Assembly: GCA_964023275.1 (NCBI GenBank)
Contig: OZ029915.1
Coordinates: 3,098,745 to 3,162,744 of the forward strand
Source: Norana najaformis
Lineage: Eukaryota > Annelida > Clitellata > Crassiclitellata > Hormogastridae
Reading direction: 5' to 3'
DNA length: 64,000 nucleotides
Part shown: piece after piece, positions 1 to 10,065 of the stretch
Layout of the letters: each line of letters starts with the position of its first letter
Position numbering within the stretch: the first letter of the stretch is position 1
Program-made: the position numbers and the translations under genes
Notes under the pieces: generated by a model
The model's database searches: none
What the model was told of the DNA's origin: nothing
Seen by the model: only the letters and a program-made list of their open reading frames with translations

Positions 1-239
1 GAGAGGTAATTAGACTATAATGCGTGATCGGGCCTTTCGGGTCGCTGGCCCGCGTGCCTGGAACAGTCTTCCGGCAGCCATTCAAGAGTCCAAAAGTGCC
101 AACCTCTTTTAAAAAAAAACAGCTGAAATTCTATTTACTGCATAACTCTTAGTACTGGGGCTGACTTCTGACATTGTAAAGCACCCTAGAAGTAGCCTGC
201 TACTTACGATGCTATATAAGTTATCATTACATTACATTT
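1..239 (+). repeat. LINE 3' end, RT C-terminal tail (family D)
   Basis: Translation from the ATG at 20 reads MRDRAFRVAGPRAWNSLPAA and stops at 110-112. This is the extreme C-terminus typical of CR1/L2/Jockey-type reverse transcriptases (xRAFxVAxPRxWNSLPxxI). A 3' UTR follows with CATTGTAAAGCACCCTAGAAG and a tail of TTACATTACATT. The element runs off the left edge. The same 3' UTR occurs inverted at 54210-54640, so the two are one family. Not a host gene. Confidence 0.85.
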
Positions 240-527
240 CTTAGTCAAGATTTGTTTTTATAGATGGGTAGTGACAAGAGAATATTTGAAAGCCAGGAAA
301 AAATTACCAGTTGAGAAAAAAGGTTAATTATTGTAGTGATAATAGGAATAATGACAAAGGCTCAGTCTTTGAGAAGAAAAGTAGGAATAGGATCTAGTTT
401 GCATTGTTTGCTGGGATTAGAATTTAGAAGGTGTGATACTTGTAACTTAGAGTCTGGAAGAAAAATTGAGAAATATGACTGTGAGGAGGAGGAAGTAGGA
501 CTGATTGTGGGGACTGGATCGATGTTT

Positions 528-965
528 AACAAATTGTAATTGTAATTGTAATTTGAGATTTATAAAGCGCCTTTTTGAGGATAAACTCAACAGAGGTGCT
601 TCCGACCCGAAAAAGTAAAATCACTGTTAAACAGTACAGAACACTGAGAGGGGGAGAGAAGTCGCAATTCTCGAGGCAGAGGAAGAATGTGAGTCAAGAA
701 GGATTGCAGAGAGAAGGGAAAGGGATGAGATTTTATTGGAGAAAAATGAGAAAAAGCATCATCGATAGAAGGAGGGGTAAAGAGCTTGGGAGTGGGAAGG
801 AAGACTTACAATGGAGAAGAGAGTTAACAGCTTTCCATAGTCGTCTTGGATTTGATGAGTTGGAATGAAAAATAGTTCCTTTCTTGGCAGAAGCAACAAG
901 TTCGTGGTATTTGTTGATGACCTCGAGTTGATGTGGGGAAGCGCGGCGCCTACAGATCACCACGG
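528..965 (-). repeat. Internally deleted LINE (family C)
   Basis: Read on the minus strand, the stretch around 820-900 encodes NSSNPRRLWKAVNSLLHCKS, the linker that precedes the RT domain in many LINEs (SSNPRxLWxxxNxLLH). Within about 250 bases it reaches the family C 3' end (GCGCCTTTTTGAGG... then TTGTAATTGTAATTGTAAT at 530-556 on the plus strand). The RT core that should lie between is missing, so this is a deletion derivative. The minus-strand ORF at 733-1326 is this fragment fused to translated (GAA)n. Confidence 0.7.
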
Positions 966-1061
966 GCGATGGCAGTTGGCAATATTCAGGTGCCGTTGGG
1001 ATATGCAGGTTCACATTTTTTATTATATGATATTTAATGAAAAATATATGTATTAAACTAT

Positions 1062-1275
1062 ATATATTCTTCTTCTTCTCCTCCTCCTCCTTCTTCTTCC
1101 TCTTTCTCTTCTTCTTCTTCTTCTTCTTCTTCTTCTTCTTCTTCTTCTTCTTCTCCTCCTCCTCCTCCTCCTTCTCCTCCTCCTCCTTCCTCCTCCTCCT
1201 CCTCCTCCTCCTCCTTCTTCTTCTTCTTCTTCTTTTTCTTCTTCTTCTTCTTCTTCTTCTTCTTTCTTCTTCTTC
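1062..1275. repeat. (TTC)n/(TCC)n triplet microsatellite
   Basis: About 210 bases of almost pure pyrimidine on the plus strand, alternating TTC and TCC blocks. It directly abuts the 3' end of a GAA-tailed LINE fragment at 1276-1340, suggesting growth from the LINE tail. Poly-Phe/Leu/Ser and poly-Glu/Lys/Arg reading frames across it are artefacts. Long polypurine-polypyrimidine tracts of this kind can form triplex DNA; this is general knowledge, not shown here. Confidence 0.95.
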
Positions 1276-1340
1276 TCTGCCCTCAGGCAAGTACAAACGT
1301 CCGATGATGCCACTCGTAATTGTCATTCTTCTTTAGTGAC
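1276..1340 (-). repeat. 3' end of GAA-tailed LINE
   Basis: CTGCCCTCAGGCAAGTACAA followed by CGTCCGATGATGCCACTC matches, allowing divergence, the reverse complement of the LINE tail at 59941-59999 and the copy at 42549-42690. Only the last 65 or so bases before the tail remain. Confidence 0.7.
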
Positions 1341-1449
1341 CTCATATAGACAATACCATTAATTGTATACTCGGCATTTGTAAAGAAGTGGTCTCCCGTT
1401 GCCTTCCTCTCGGTGTTTTAACGAGATACCAACTCGTAGCGTTGATGAG

Positions 1450-1492
<43 letters not shown>

Positions 1493-1682
1493 CACATATA
1501 TGTGTGTATATATATCCTCACAAAGTCAGCAAAGTAAATTTGCCAGAAACGTGCTCAGAAAGTCAAGTAGGCGGAAAATGGGTCAGAATGAGTTACATGA
1601 GAATGAGTTCAGCCCCTCATATATATACACATGTATATGTACATATATATACTACTATTTATATATACTTGAATATATATAG
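1450..1682. repeat. (TA)n and TATG-rich low-complexity DNA
   Basis: A pure (TA)n run at about 1450-1489 and further TATATA/ACATAT patches to 1682. Between them (1510-1600) lies a short segment with CAGAAAGTCAAGTAGGCGGA and AAATGGGTCA, which recurs inverted at 2704-2740. It is probably a scrap of the same element as 2083-2787. Confidence 0.85.
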
Positions 1683-2082
1683 AGTGGCTTTAGATCCAAG
1701 TTGTCTTGTTCCATTGCGTGGTGAGTGAACAGCATGAACTAAAAAGTGTTGTACTATTTCTATAGGCCTAGTTGAAAGTGGCATTTGTTATCAACAGATA
1801 TTAAAAATTTAACAATTTTGATATTCAAATTACATAAACGAGAACCTACAAATGAGAAATTGGTGCTTCAGAAATGATTCCCTTCCTGCGTATAATTATA
1901 ATCTATAATTAACTATGTTTCTAAGCTTAGGCTGTGGGCCTATAGTCTGCCATTTCTCTCAGCTCTTTTTATTCTCTGAATCGTTGATTTGTTTATAATG
2001 AATATTTCTTAAACAGTAGAAGACAATACCATTAAAATAATAATAGTAATCTTAGCATTAATGACTTAGTTATTACGGTGCG
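1683..2082. other. AT-rich, nothing recognised
   Basis: Single-copy-looking AT-rich DNA. I see no ORF of note, repeat, RNA gene or convincing splice pair. Confidence 0.5.
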
Positions 2083-2787
2083 TGAGAAAACCCTCAGAAA
2101 GTCGGTAAAAATCAAAACTGAGTTATTACTGCACTGGACTGGGCTAAACTGGCTGAAAAATTATATTTAAAACCGCATGTTTCTATCACAATTTGTATAA
2201 AAGCTACAATATTCTAAAGATATCGGTCTCTTAGCGGCTATTTTAAGAACTGCAAATTAATGTTTACCATAACTGTGTCTCAACCTAAGTCGCTGAGCCT
2301 AAGGGTCATGAATATGTATGAGCATAGTAAATTGGAGCGTATTCATACGCCCTCTGATGCTGCCATCAATGAAATCTCCATAAAGCATGTTAAACATGTT
2401 AAGTAAGGGTTGTGTATATTTATGAGTATAGTAAATTTGTGCGTTTCATACACCATTGAGGCTGCCATTAAACAATCTCCATCAAAACCTGATGAAGAAA
2501 AATATTTACATGACTTGTTGATTTGCATAATTATCGCTTTGCACGATTTCAAATTAGGTCACCATAGCCACATGTTTAATTAAGTTTTGTAATAGGGCGC
2601 CGTAAAAAAATTGAAATAAAAATATTTAGTGAAATTATTCATAACGACTGGCGTTTTGACAATAAAATATAAAATATAATATAAATATATGCAAAGAACT
2701 AATTTTTGACCCATTTTGCCCCTACTTGCTTTCTGAGTGCATTATTCGTAAATTAAAATTTTCTGACTTTGTGTAGGGTTTTCTCAC
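2083..2787. mobile_element. Candidate MITE with terminal inverted repeats
   Basis: TGAGAAAACCCT then CAGAAAGTCGGTAAAA at 2083-2110 faces its inverted counterpart TTTTCTGACTTTGTGTAGGG then TTTTCTCA at 2759-2786. The roughly 27-base ends are imperfect and bound about 700 bases without coding capacity. Inside are two diverged direct repeats of about 100 bases (around 2310-2395 and 2410-2495, sharing TATGAG.ATAGTAAATT and CTGCCAT.AA). I could not define a target-site duplication. It could be a decayed DNA transposon derivative or a chance palindrome. Confidence 0.45.
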
Positions 2788-3009
2788 AAGATTGAACCCT
2801 GCCGCTGGGGTATATGTTCGGGTCCCAAAACTCGTTGTAGTCTTAGTATTACTATCATTCCTTTAAAAAATCAAATCAGTTTTAACTTCTCATAAAGGCC
2901 AATTTATAATTGGCACAAACTAGCTGTCGATAATGTACAACACTTCAAAGTTTGCAAGCTATGGCTAATGATTATAAAATTATAAGTGAATCAGAAAAGC
3001 AGTCCCTTC

Positions 3010-3215
3010 AGCTAATCTAATCTAATCTAAAGACTTCTATAGCGCCGTTATCATAATGCCCAAGGCATCAGTTGATGGTCGCTTCAAGTCAAAATCGCAA
3101 TCTGAAATCATAAACCGTTGGAGAAACCGGGTTGAAATTGCAATAGGTCAGAGAAACCAGAAGCCAGGCTACGGCGGGTAAGCAAGTAGGTAAGCAAGCT
3201 CGCCTCGATAGGCAG
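3010..3215 (-). repeat. SINE-like repeat, family A
   Basis: In element orientation the 3' end is the complement of TCTAATCTAATCTAA, preceded by GGCGCTATAGAAGTC. The body includes CATCAACTGATGCC and CAACCCGGTTTCTCC, and the 5' part contains CTTGCTTACC and GCCTGGCTTCTGGTTTCTCT. Copies lie at 19360-19440 and 31640-31700 (same strand) and at 20250-20360, 21205-21345 and 28485-28640 (opposite strand). No clear tRNA head is present, so it may be a LINE 3' fragment rather than a SINE. Confidence 0.65.
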
Positions 3216-3299
3216 CGTGGATGGTAAATGTTAACGACTTCATTTACTTAACCTCAGTATGCATGTGAAGGCGGGTTACCAGTCCTCTCCTTCACAGTC

Positions 3300-3600
3300 T
3301 TATCCTCTACATTTAGTGTAAATAAGTAAATTATCCCATACTCCACAAGTGAGACGTAGGGGAGGCGCTCGTTTTCTTTTCTTTAGGCCCTTGAGCCGGC
3401 GGTGGACGAATCCCAAGGTCCTGGACACGAGGCCAGTGCATAGCAGGACTTGCCATTTACTTCCTATCTTACGCCGGTACCATATCATACTGCTTGGTGA
3501 CAGAGGCACGTGTGCGCAAACAACTTGCCCAGGGTCGTTACGCAGAGTCGAACTCGTAACCGCATGGTCACTGACCAAACGCGTTACTCATAGACAACCG
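3300..3600 (-). repeat. tRNA-derived SINE, family F2
   Basis: On the minus strand the head carries a B-box-like GAGTTCGACTC, then GTAACGACC, GGCAAGTTGTTTG and the body CAAGCAGTATGATATGGTACC. It ends with GTGTCCAGGACCTTGGGATT and GAGCGCCTCCCC, then GTGGAGTATGGGATAATTTACTTATTTAC. It matches 29540-29820 (plus), and its 3' half matches 34795-34960 (minus). The ORFs at 3300-3578 and 3349-3615 are read-throughs of this SINE. Confidence 0.75.
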
Positions 3601-4385
3601 TGCGCTGTATATTAGTGTATACTGTACAAAATCAAAATGAATACATTGAGTTCGCTATAGCGGGGATAGAACAGAGATTTCAAAGTATTAGGGTTTTTGA
3701 ACCCCTGGCCTCTAGCTTGACCCTGCGTGTGTTTAGTAAGAGCATGCGATGCATATCTTTGCATATTATTAGCTGTTTCCTATGACCAGGGCCTTTCAGG
3801 GATTTTGAGAGACCCATGCCGCATATCAGCATTCTATATATACGAGTTCAGTCATACTAGCCATTTGCAGCTTCTCATTGGCCGGTGCTCTACTAATGAA
3901 TATTCATGAACAATGACGTCACCGCTGTGTTATTGAATGGAAGCTGTAAGAAATCGTTTATTATTATTAATTAGTAACTTCTAATGCACCGGTGTCCAAT
4001 GCACAAGCATCAATCGATGGCGCACCAGGGCCAAGCCACAATCAGGTCAATATCCAGAAGGTCAGTCCAGTGAGACAGAGAGGCAGCCTACGGTGGATAA
4101 GCAATTTGAAAAATTCGTTTAAGTCACTTTGTTATTTTATTTTGGAAGCTGAACATTTTTGGTTTGATTATCACTCCAACACCATTCCAAGGTTTCGTCG
4201 TTGTATAGGTCACTGTCTGAGAATAAATACCTGTTAAGTAATCATTCCACCACTGTTTCCTGTAACTTGTATACTCAGTACTAAGGATACCGTATAATTC
4301 AATCTCCATTGATGTTTTGCATTTCATACGTTAATTCGCGTTTGACACGTGTTAAATAAATACTTACTTACACTACAATTTGGCA
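3601..4385. other. Mostly unique; diverged repeat at 3985-4115
   Basis: No gene recognised. At 3985-4115 the order CACCGGTG, CAATCGATGGCGCACC, CAGGTCAATATCCAGAAGGTC and AGGCAGCCTACGGTGGATAAGC resembles the 5' halves of families A and B, so it is an old fragment of one of them. TATGAATATTCAT-like motifs at about 3895 and 4750 recur in short unique stretches. Confidence 0.45.
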
Positions 4386-4668
4386 GTATTTAACTCCTCT
4401 TCCACAAATCCTATCCTGATTCTTCCTATTCCCCTTATCTCACTTTCCGGTTCAATTTCAAACACCATCCATCACAGCCGTCTGAGTGTCTGCCTGCCTG
4501 ACTCTTGGATCTTGACCTGGAACCGAACCCTCCCTGCCTATCGATTTTGTCTCGACTGAGCGCCTGTGAATAAGCTGGTTCCCGTGACCTAGCTTTCGTT
4601 GGGCGCTATAGAAATCTTGAGCTTATAACGATTACGATTACAATTATCTTTCGTAAATAATTGTGATC
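4386..4668 (+). repeat. Family B retroelement (SINE or LINE 3' end)
   Basis: Contains CTTGACCTGGAACCGAACCC, GCCTATCGATTTTGTC, GAGCGCCTGTGAATAAGCTG and GTTCCCGTGACC, then GGGCGCTATAGAAATC and the tail AACGATTACGATTACAATTA. Other copies lie inverted at 8935-9470, 14284-14445 and 24348-24574. The (ATTACG)n tail and the GGCGCTATAGAAAT motif match the family C LINE ends, suggesting shared mobilisation. Confidence 0.75.
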
Positions 4669-5129
4669 AGTAACAAAATCTAATTGCAATCTGGAGGTTC
4701 TGAAGTCTGGCAGAAGCTTCACTGAACACTTTCTCAATGACGTCATTATTTATGAATATTCATTAGTGGGGAATCGACCAATGGAAAGGCCCAAAATGAC
4801 TAGCACGGACTGAACTCGTATTTGGAATGTGCGCCGGGCCATGTAATCCCAGTCTCGAGGAATGCATATCATAAGCATGATCAATTAATTATGTATGAAA
4901 TCCTTGAATTGTTTTGATCTTGCAAATTTTGGCCTAATAAATAAATACCAAGTAATATTATTAATTAATACGTTTCTACGTGAGGCCCGGGCCAAACAGC
5001 CCCTCTACCAGGCCAAATAGCCCGGTGCCCCTCTGATAAGCCCTGCCTATGACTACTGCATCAAAGTAGAAGCAAAACGATTACGGGATGTATACTTTAC
5101 TGTAACGTATTAGACAAATATTCCACACA
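4669..5129. other. Unique AT-rich DNA, nothing recognised
   Basis: No ORF, repeat array or RNA gene supported. A short GC-rich patch at 4981-5050 repeats GGGCCAAACAGCCC and GGCCAAATAGCCC, two near-copies of a 13-14 base inverted motif of unknown meaning. Confidence 0.4.
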
Positions 5130-5580
5130 TTCATCGCACACGACGCGGTCTTCAATCCGTCCGCCATGTTGCTTGCCGCAGTGCGTTTTACAATCTAGGT
5201 CAACGTCTGCGCTCCTAAATCTCCGCTCCTCGTTAGAACGAACCCAACTGAAAACTGCTGTCGAAATCCGTCAAGACTTGCTAACCCTGAACTCGACTGC
5301 TTCTTATTTTAAGTCGAAAGCAATTCGGAATTTAGGGTAAACAACGCGAGAACGGAAAATCGTCCGCGACTGCGCGAAAAAATTAATAATGCAGCCGACA
5401 CATGCAGTAGACGACTGTGGCGACGCCTAGCGCCTGCTGCGTGCTGCGCCCTAACGCACTCAATGCTGTTTGGTAATAGTGCGGCAGGCGAGCGAAAGGC
5501 GGCGCCACATGCTGCGTGTATGAGCCAACTGGTGCAAGAACGAACCAATTGGAAGCCGTTGCTTATGAAGGTTAGGTCAA
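5130..5580. promoter_or_regulatory. CpG-rich unique segment
   Basis: CpG density by eye is far above the surroundings (for example GCGACGCCTAGCGCC at 5417-5431 and GCGAGCGAAAGGCGGCGCC at 5490-5508). A palindromic CCAATTGG box lies at about 5544, and the segment is not seen elsewhere in the window. This could be a CpG-island-like promoter or first exon of a gene outside the window, or another transposon. A minus-strand ORF of 79 codons (5309-5548) shows no recognised domain. Confidence 0.3.
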
Positions 5581-5689
5581 GGTTAAGGTCAGTCTGAACG
5601 ATTTGCCGCCAAAACGAGACTCTTGCGCAAACAGCCTTTGTTGCACATGCAGTTTATAGGGTTTTTATGTTCAAGTATTTGTTTAGTAT

Positions 5690-6265
5690 ACGTGGGTACA
5701 TATATAAGTACGTATATATACATATACACACAATCATTTGTGTATAGATAAATATAAACATATATGTACACACACACACACATATATATATAGCATTCGT
5801 GTGTGTACATAATGCATGTAGGCCTATGCATTGTATGCATCTAATATAATAGATGTATAATATCATGCAAGCCGTTATGTATATCTATGAGTCATTTATA
5901 TATGGATATATGTATATTTCTATGTATATTGCTAAGTATATATCTATGTATATGTATTTGTATATGTATATGTTTATGTATATGTATTTGCTTATGTTTG
6001 TGTATATGTTTTGTATATGCACACGTTTACGTATATGCATATGAAATGTATATGTATATGTTTTTGTATATGTATATGTTTATGTATATGTATATATGTA
6101 TATGTTTGTGTATATATATACGTTTGTGTATAAGTATATGCTTTGGTATGTATATATATGTTTATGTATGTGTAAATGTTTATGTATATGTAAATGTATG
6201 TTTATGTATATGTAGATGTATATGTATATATGTATATGTATATGTGTGTATGTATATGTCTTATG
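5690..6265. repeat. TATG/TATATG microsatellite
   Basis: About 570 bases of degenerate TATATG/TATGTATATG, with a (CA)n patch at 5770-5783. Tyr-Met-Cys-Ile rich ORFs on both strands are simple-repeat artefacts. Confidence 0.95.
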
Positions 6266-6519
6266 TATAAATGACTCATGAACTCGTGACAGATAAACTT
6301 GTTGAACTTACTCGTTTGCTTGAAAAGCAAGTCGTCTGCACCGTTGAAGGTCATTCGACATCGATACTTAAATCGAATTAACGCTGGAATCTGATTGATT
6401 TGAAAGACGTCACTGATCTAAAAATTTGTTTCATTCTATGGCTTATGAAGCGCCTTCATAATGCACAACTCAGCAGAAATTGAATAGTCGCATACATTGG
6501 TTGAGCTGTAAGGAGTAGA

Positions 6520-6680
6520 AGCCGTAGATTATCGGAGCACGAAGGCTTAGCTGGGTAGAAAAGATAAAAGGAGACTTAAAAAGACTGTGACTCAGCATGA
6601 GAAGGCATTGAACTGTGAAACAGAGTGAAGGCGTTAATTCACACTCAACGCAGCCAATGGACTGGCGTCATGAACTGATG
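6520..6680 (+). repeat. LINE RT C-terminal tail with (GAT)n end
   Basis: One frame reads RLSWVEKIKGDLKRL-like residues (GGTAGAAAAGATAAAAGGAG at 6554), and the 3' part contains CAACGCAGCCAATGGACTGG, CGTCATGAACTGA, then (TGA)n. The pattern WxxxIKxDLKRL followed by an SQWTGVMN-type ending is common at the C-terminus of LINE RTs. Frameshifts break it. It runs straight into the GAT microsatellite. Confidence 0.55.
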
Positions 6681-6868
6681 ATGATGATGATGATGATTTA
6701 TTGTTATTGTTATTATTATTATTGTTGTTGCTATTGTTGTTATTGTTAGTGTTAGTGTTGTTGCCATTGTTATTGTTATTGTTGTTATCGTTTTTGCTGT
6801 TGCTGTTATTGTTAATGTTGTTATTGCTATTATTATGATTATGATGATGATGGTAGTGGTGATGGTGG

Positions 6869-6901
<33 letters not shown>

Positions 6902-7080
6902 CAGTGATGTTGTCATGATTACGATTATGGATCACATTCTTCAACGACGACTGCGATTATGATGATATTCTTGTTGTTGTGGTGGTGATGGTGATGATGA
7001 TGATGATGACAATGTCAACAACAAGGATGATGTTGTTTTTGCTGATGATGATGACGATGATCATAGTTCAGATGATGACA
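6680..7080. repeat. (GAT)n / (TTG,TTA)n triplet repeats
   Basis: Blocks of GATGATGAT (6677-6697, 6838-6905, 6994-7072) surround TTATTGTTG-type triplets. Probably grown from the GAT tail of the LINE fragment immediately upstream. Confidence 0.9.
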
Positions 7081-7558
7081 GTCTTATCGTTTGCATAGGT
7101 GAAGAGTAACGTAATGTAAATCTCCGATGTTTCTGCGCGCAACTAAAAGGCTGAGACCAGCTCATTCACCGGTGTTTATTCATAACAAACCGCATCAGCC
7201 AGCTTTCTGGGCCAGCTTCGGTGCCAAGGTCGAAATACAGAAAGGTCAAGTGTCTGGTACCAGGCCACTTTGACCGTTGTTTACGATGACGTAAAGTGTC
7301 TGCTCAACAATAAACAATAATAAAACAATTATAAACAATAATAAAACTAGACATAGTTGTTGCTTAAAGAACCCGTTTGGTAGATTAAAAACAGTGGCGT
7401 ATCCAGAGCGACACAAGGCTTCCCTAGATCTTTCTCACTCGAGTCTATTGGGCGGGGTATGGCTCCAGTTGTCAGTTTTCCTCGTTCTAACCTTTTTTGT
7501 TTTAAACTCAGATGGAGGGAGGTATGGCCGAAGTGCCCCTCCCTTCCTGGGTTCGCCC

Positions 7559-7719
7559 CAGTGGCGGCATTAGCTATAGGTGTGGGGGCGGTTCGCCCCG
7601 TGCCCTCTTGGTTATATGTAGGCACCCCTCAGACCAGATCCATGCATGGAGGACTGCCAGAATGTGGCGCCCCTCTGGAAATGCTCTCCCCCACGCAAGA
7701 AATCCTAGAGCCGCCACTG
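7559..7719. mobile_element. hAT-type MITE (family G) with 8-bp TSD
   Basis: A 161-bp element whose ends are perfect inverted repeats: CAGTGGCGGC at 7559-7568 and GCCGCCACTG at 7710-7719. It is flanked by an exact 8-bp duplication, GTTCGCCC, at 7551-7558 and 7720-7727. An 8-bp TSD and CAGTGGCGG-type ends are hallmarks of hAT superfamily non-autonomous elements. The body shares ATGTGGCGCCCCTCTGGAAA with copies at 9226-9390, 54885-55047 and, more diverged and inverted, 35208-35367. No transposase is present. Confidence 0.92.
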
Positions 7720-7802
7720 GTTCGCCCATGATTGTCAGACAGCGATGGAGATGAATAGTCATGCCGCTGTGCCTTCGTGAAGTTCTTAAAATGCGCTATA
7801 TA

Positions 7803-7900
7803 AGTTTTGGATACATACATACATACGTAGATACACACATACATACATACATACGTACGTACGTACATACGTACATACATACATACGTACGTACGTACAA
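7803..7900. repeat. (CATA)n/(CGTA)n microsatellite
   Basis: CATACATACATACGTACGTA-type repeat starting right after ATGCGCTATATAAGTTTTGGA, which resembles the family I 3' end (compare 42145-42170). Probably tail-seeded. Confidence 0.9.
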
Positions 7901-8133
7901 CGTTGAAACTCGGGGACCACTGGCTTAAACCAGAAGACCGTTGGCTTAGGAACCAGGATCATTAGCTTCGGGCCAAGAGTGAACCGGAAGTAATAGTAAG
8001 GGTAGAGGATTTTGTTTGCATTCACTCGCAAGGTGGCGTGCCTATTTTATGGACGTTGATTTGAAAGACTGCAGGTGAAAGATATTTTCAGAGAATAATG
8101 TTTATTATATAAACATTATGGTTTAAATTATGG
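7901..8133. other. Unique; short direct repeats
   Basis: Contains three loosely repeated phrases (GGCTTAAACCAGAAGACCG, GGCTTAGGAACCAGGATCA, GCTTCGGGCCAAGAGTGAACC). No gene supported. Confidence 0.35.
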
Positions 8134-8282
<149 letters not shown>

Positions 8283-8934
8283 GTAGACAGCTTAATTTTA
8301 TTTATGTTGATTTCACTGGCGACTCCGAAAAGACCTTGAAATTTCATTGGCTGGCGCAACCACGCCCATCGACCTAGTTGCAATTTGATTGGTCAGCTCA
8401 GTGGGCCGCAACATTGATTTCACTCTTAGGCGTAGGTCCAGTCTGAAGGACATTTGATTCTTACATCAACCTATTTATGTGGCGGCGCGGTGTGTCTGCA
8501 ATTTCGGTTTAATTGGCATTTAATCTGTCATTAATCTCGCAAGCTTAGAGGTAATAACACCAAGGGGCCTTGTACTCTGCAAGCGACCTTTCTTCGCTGC
8601 AAAGGCCTGATTGGACTGAAGCCGGGGTAGGAGATGTTCTAAGAGTTCACCCGAACAAGGCTCCTGATTCTAAATGTTCGCCGAATTCCTGATCATAATT
8701 CTGTGTGTTAAATTGAAATGGGTAGAAATGACCACCGGAGTCCATAACTCATTGCCAAAAAGGGGCCCTTAAACCCTCACCTATAAGTGGAAGTTAACGC
8801 TTTGAAGAAACTAATTTACTCCGATACACAGAGCTTACTGGAATATCAAGGAATCTTTTGAGGAAACGTGGAACTTTGGTCTATTAATTACAATTAACAT
8901 CTACTTCCTGACTATTTTTGTCAGTTAACATAAG
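8283..8934. other. Unique stretch with three ATTGG motifs
   Basis: No coding region supported. ATTGG (inverted CCAAT) occurs at about 8346, 8389 and 8510 within moderately GC-rich sequence (ATTGGCTGGCGC, GATTGGTCAGC). This would suit an NF-Y-type promoter but is not evidence of one. Confidence 0.3.
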
Positions 8935-9470
8935 CAACGTAACGTCAATCGTAATCGTAATTCCGAAATTCCTACAGCCCCCAACGAAAGCCACGTCGCG
9001 GGGACCAGCTTATTCACAGGCGCTCAGTCAAAACAAAATCGATAGGCAAAAGCGTTCGGTTCCAGGTCAAGATCCAGAAGTCAGACGGAGAGACAGCGTG
9101 ACAGCTATGGGTGGTGGTGTTTGGGGTTGGAGAGGAGAGAGAGATAAGAGGAAGAAGGGGAGTCAGGATAGGATCTGTGAAAGAGGAATGTTTTCAATGG
9201 GAAGGGAGCCTATAAAGAGGTAGGACGAGGGCGGATTTAGCTACAGGCGCGGGTGGGGGCGATTCCCCCGCCACTCTCTGTTACATGCGGGCGCCCCTCA
9301 GACCAAACCGGTGCAATGGGATCTTCCTGAATGTGGCGCCCCTCTGGAAATGCCCTTGCCCCCACACAAACAATCCTGGATTCGTCACTGGAAAGGTCTT
9401 AAGGGATGGAGCCGCCAAAGTAGGGTGGAACAGAGCCACGGGGTGGCTAAGGCCGGTCGAGATAAGCCAA
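8935..9470 (-). repeat. Family B element, interrupted by a MITE
   Basis: Tail (complement of TAATCGTAATCGTAATT) at 8946-8963, then TCGCGGGGACCAGCTTATTC, GCGCTCAGTCAAAACAAAAT and GTTCCAGGTCAAGATCCAGA. The closest copy is 24348-24574. The homology is broken at about 9226 by a family G MITE, after which GC-rich sequence continues. Confidence 0.75.
9226..9390. mobile_element. hAT-type MITE, family G copy
   Basis: Shares GGCGGATTTAGCTA, GGCGCCCCTCAGACCA, GAATGTGGCGCCCCTCTGGA and a closing CGTCACTG end with 7559-7719. The left end is decayed (CGAGGGCGG rather than CAGTGGCGG) and I could not define a TSD. It sits inside or at the edge of a family B element, so it inserted later. Confidence 0.8.
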
Positions 9471-9843
9471 GATGATGGGCCAACAGACAGGAGAGACCGG
9501 GTTATAAATAGAAAGCAAGCATCAGATACGTGAGAGAATAGAGCTACACACGTGGGATGCTAATGCCGGCACGCGTATGTCGCTTTGATTTGTCCATTAA
9601 TTGTTTTTACAGTGCACGGGCTGACACTTGCGCCACCTGTGGCCGAATTCAGGACTTAACTGTACATAATATACAGCTCCCTTCCTTCGTGTCCTTAACT
9701 GTATGTGTGCAGCTCCCTCTTTCTTCCTGTCTTGGCACGAAAGACAACGCGACACTTTTAGTGTCCATTGATCGAGTGCAAAGACGGTTGAGCATGATGG
9801 AACAGAGGATGGTCGGCGGATTCAGACTAGTACTTTGTGAACT

Positions 9844-9846
<3 letters not shown>

Positions 9847-9881
<35 letters not shown>

Positions 9882-10065
9882 CACGCACATACACACACAC
9901 TCACACGCACACCCGCCCGCACACACACACACAATATATATATATATATATACAGGAAGAGCAGTCTGTTACATATATGTATATATATTCAGTTGTTATA
10001 TATCTGATTCAGATGTAGTACATATATATAATCAGTTTATATATATATATATATATATAATGAGT
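9847..10065. repeat. (CA)n and (TA)n microsatellites
   Basis: (AC)n with CGCAC interruptions at 9847-9932, then (TA)n patches to 10065. Confidence 0.95.

Noticed and set aside
733-1336. Poly-Arg/Glu/Lys and poly-Phe/Leu ORFs of up to 197 codons
   Set aside because: Translation of the (GAA)n/(TTC)n tract; only the C-terminal 60 or so residues of the minus frame are LINE-derived.
7385-7400. Second hAT element start (ACAGTGGCGTATCCAG) around the MITE at 7559
   Set aside because: No matching inverted end was found to the right of the MITE, so an outer element cannot be supported.
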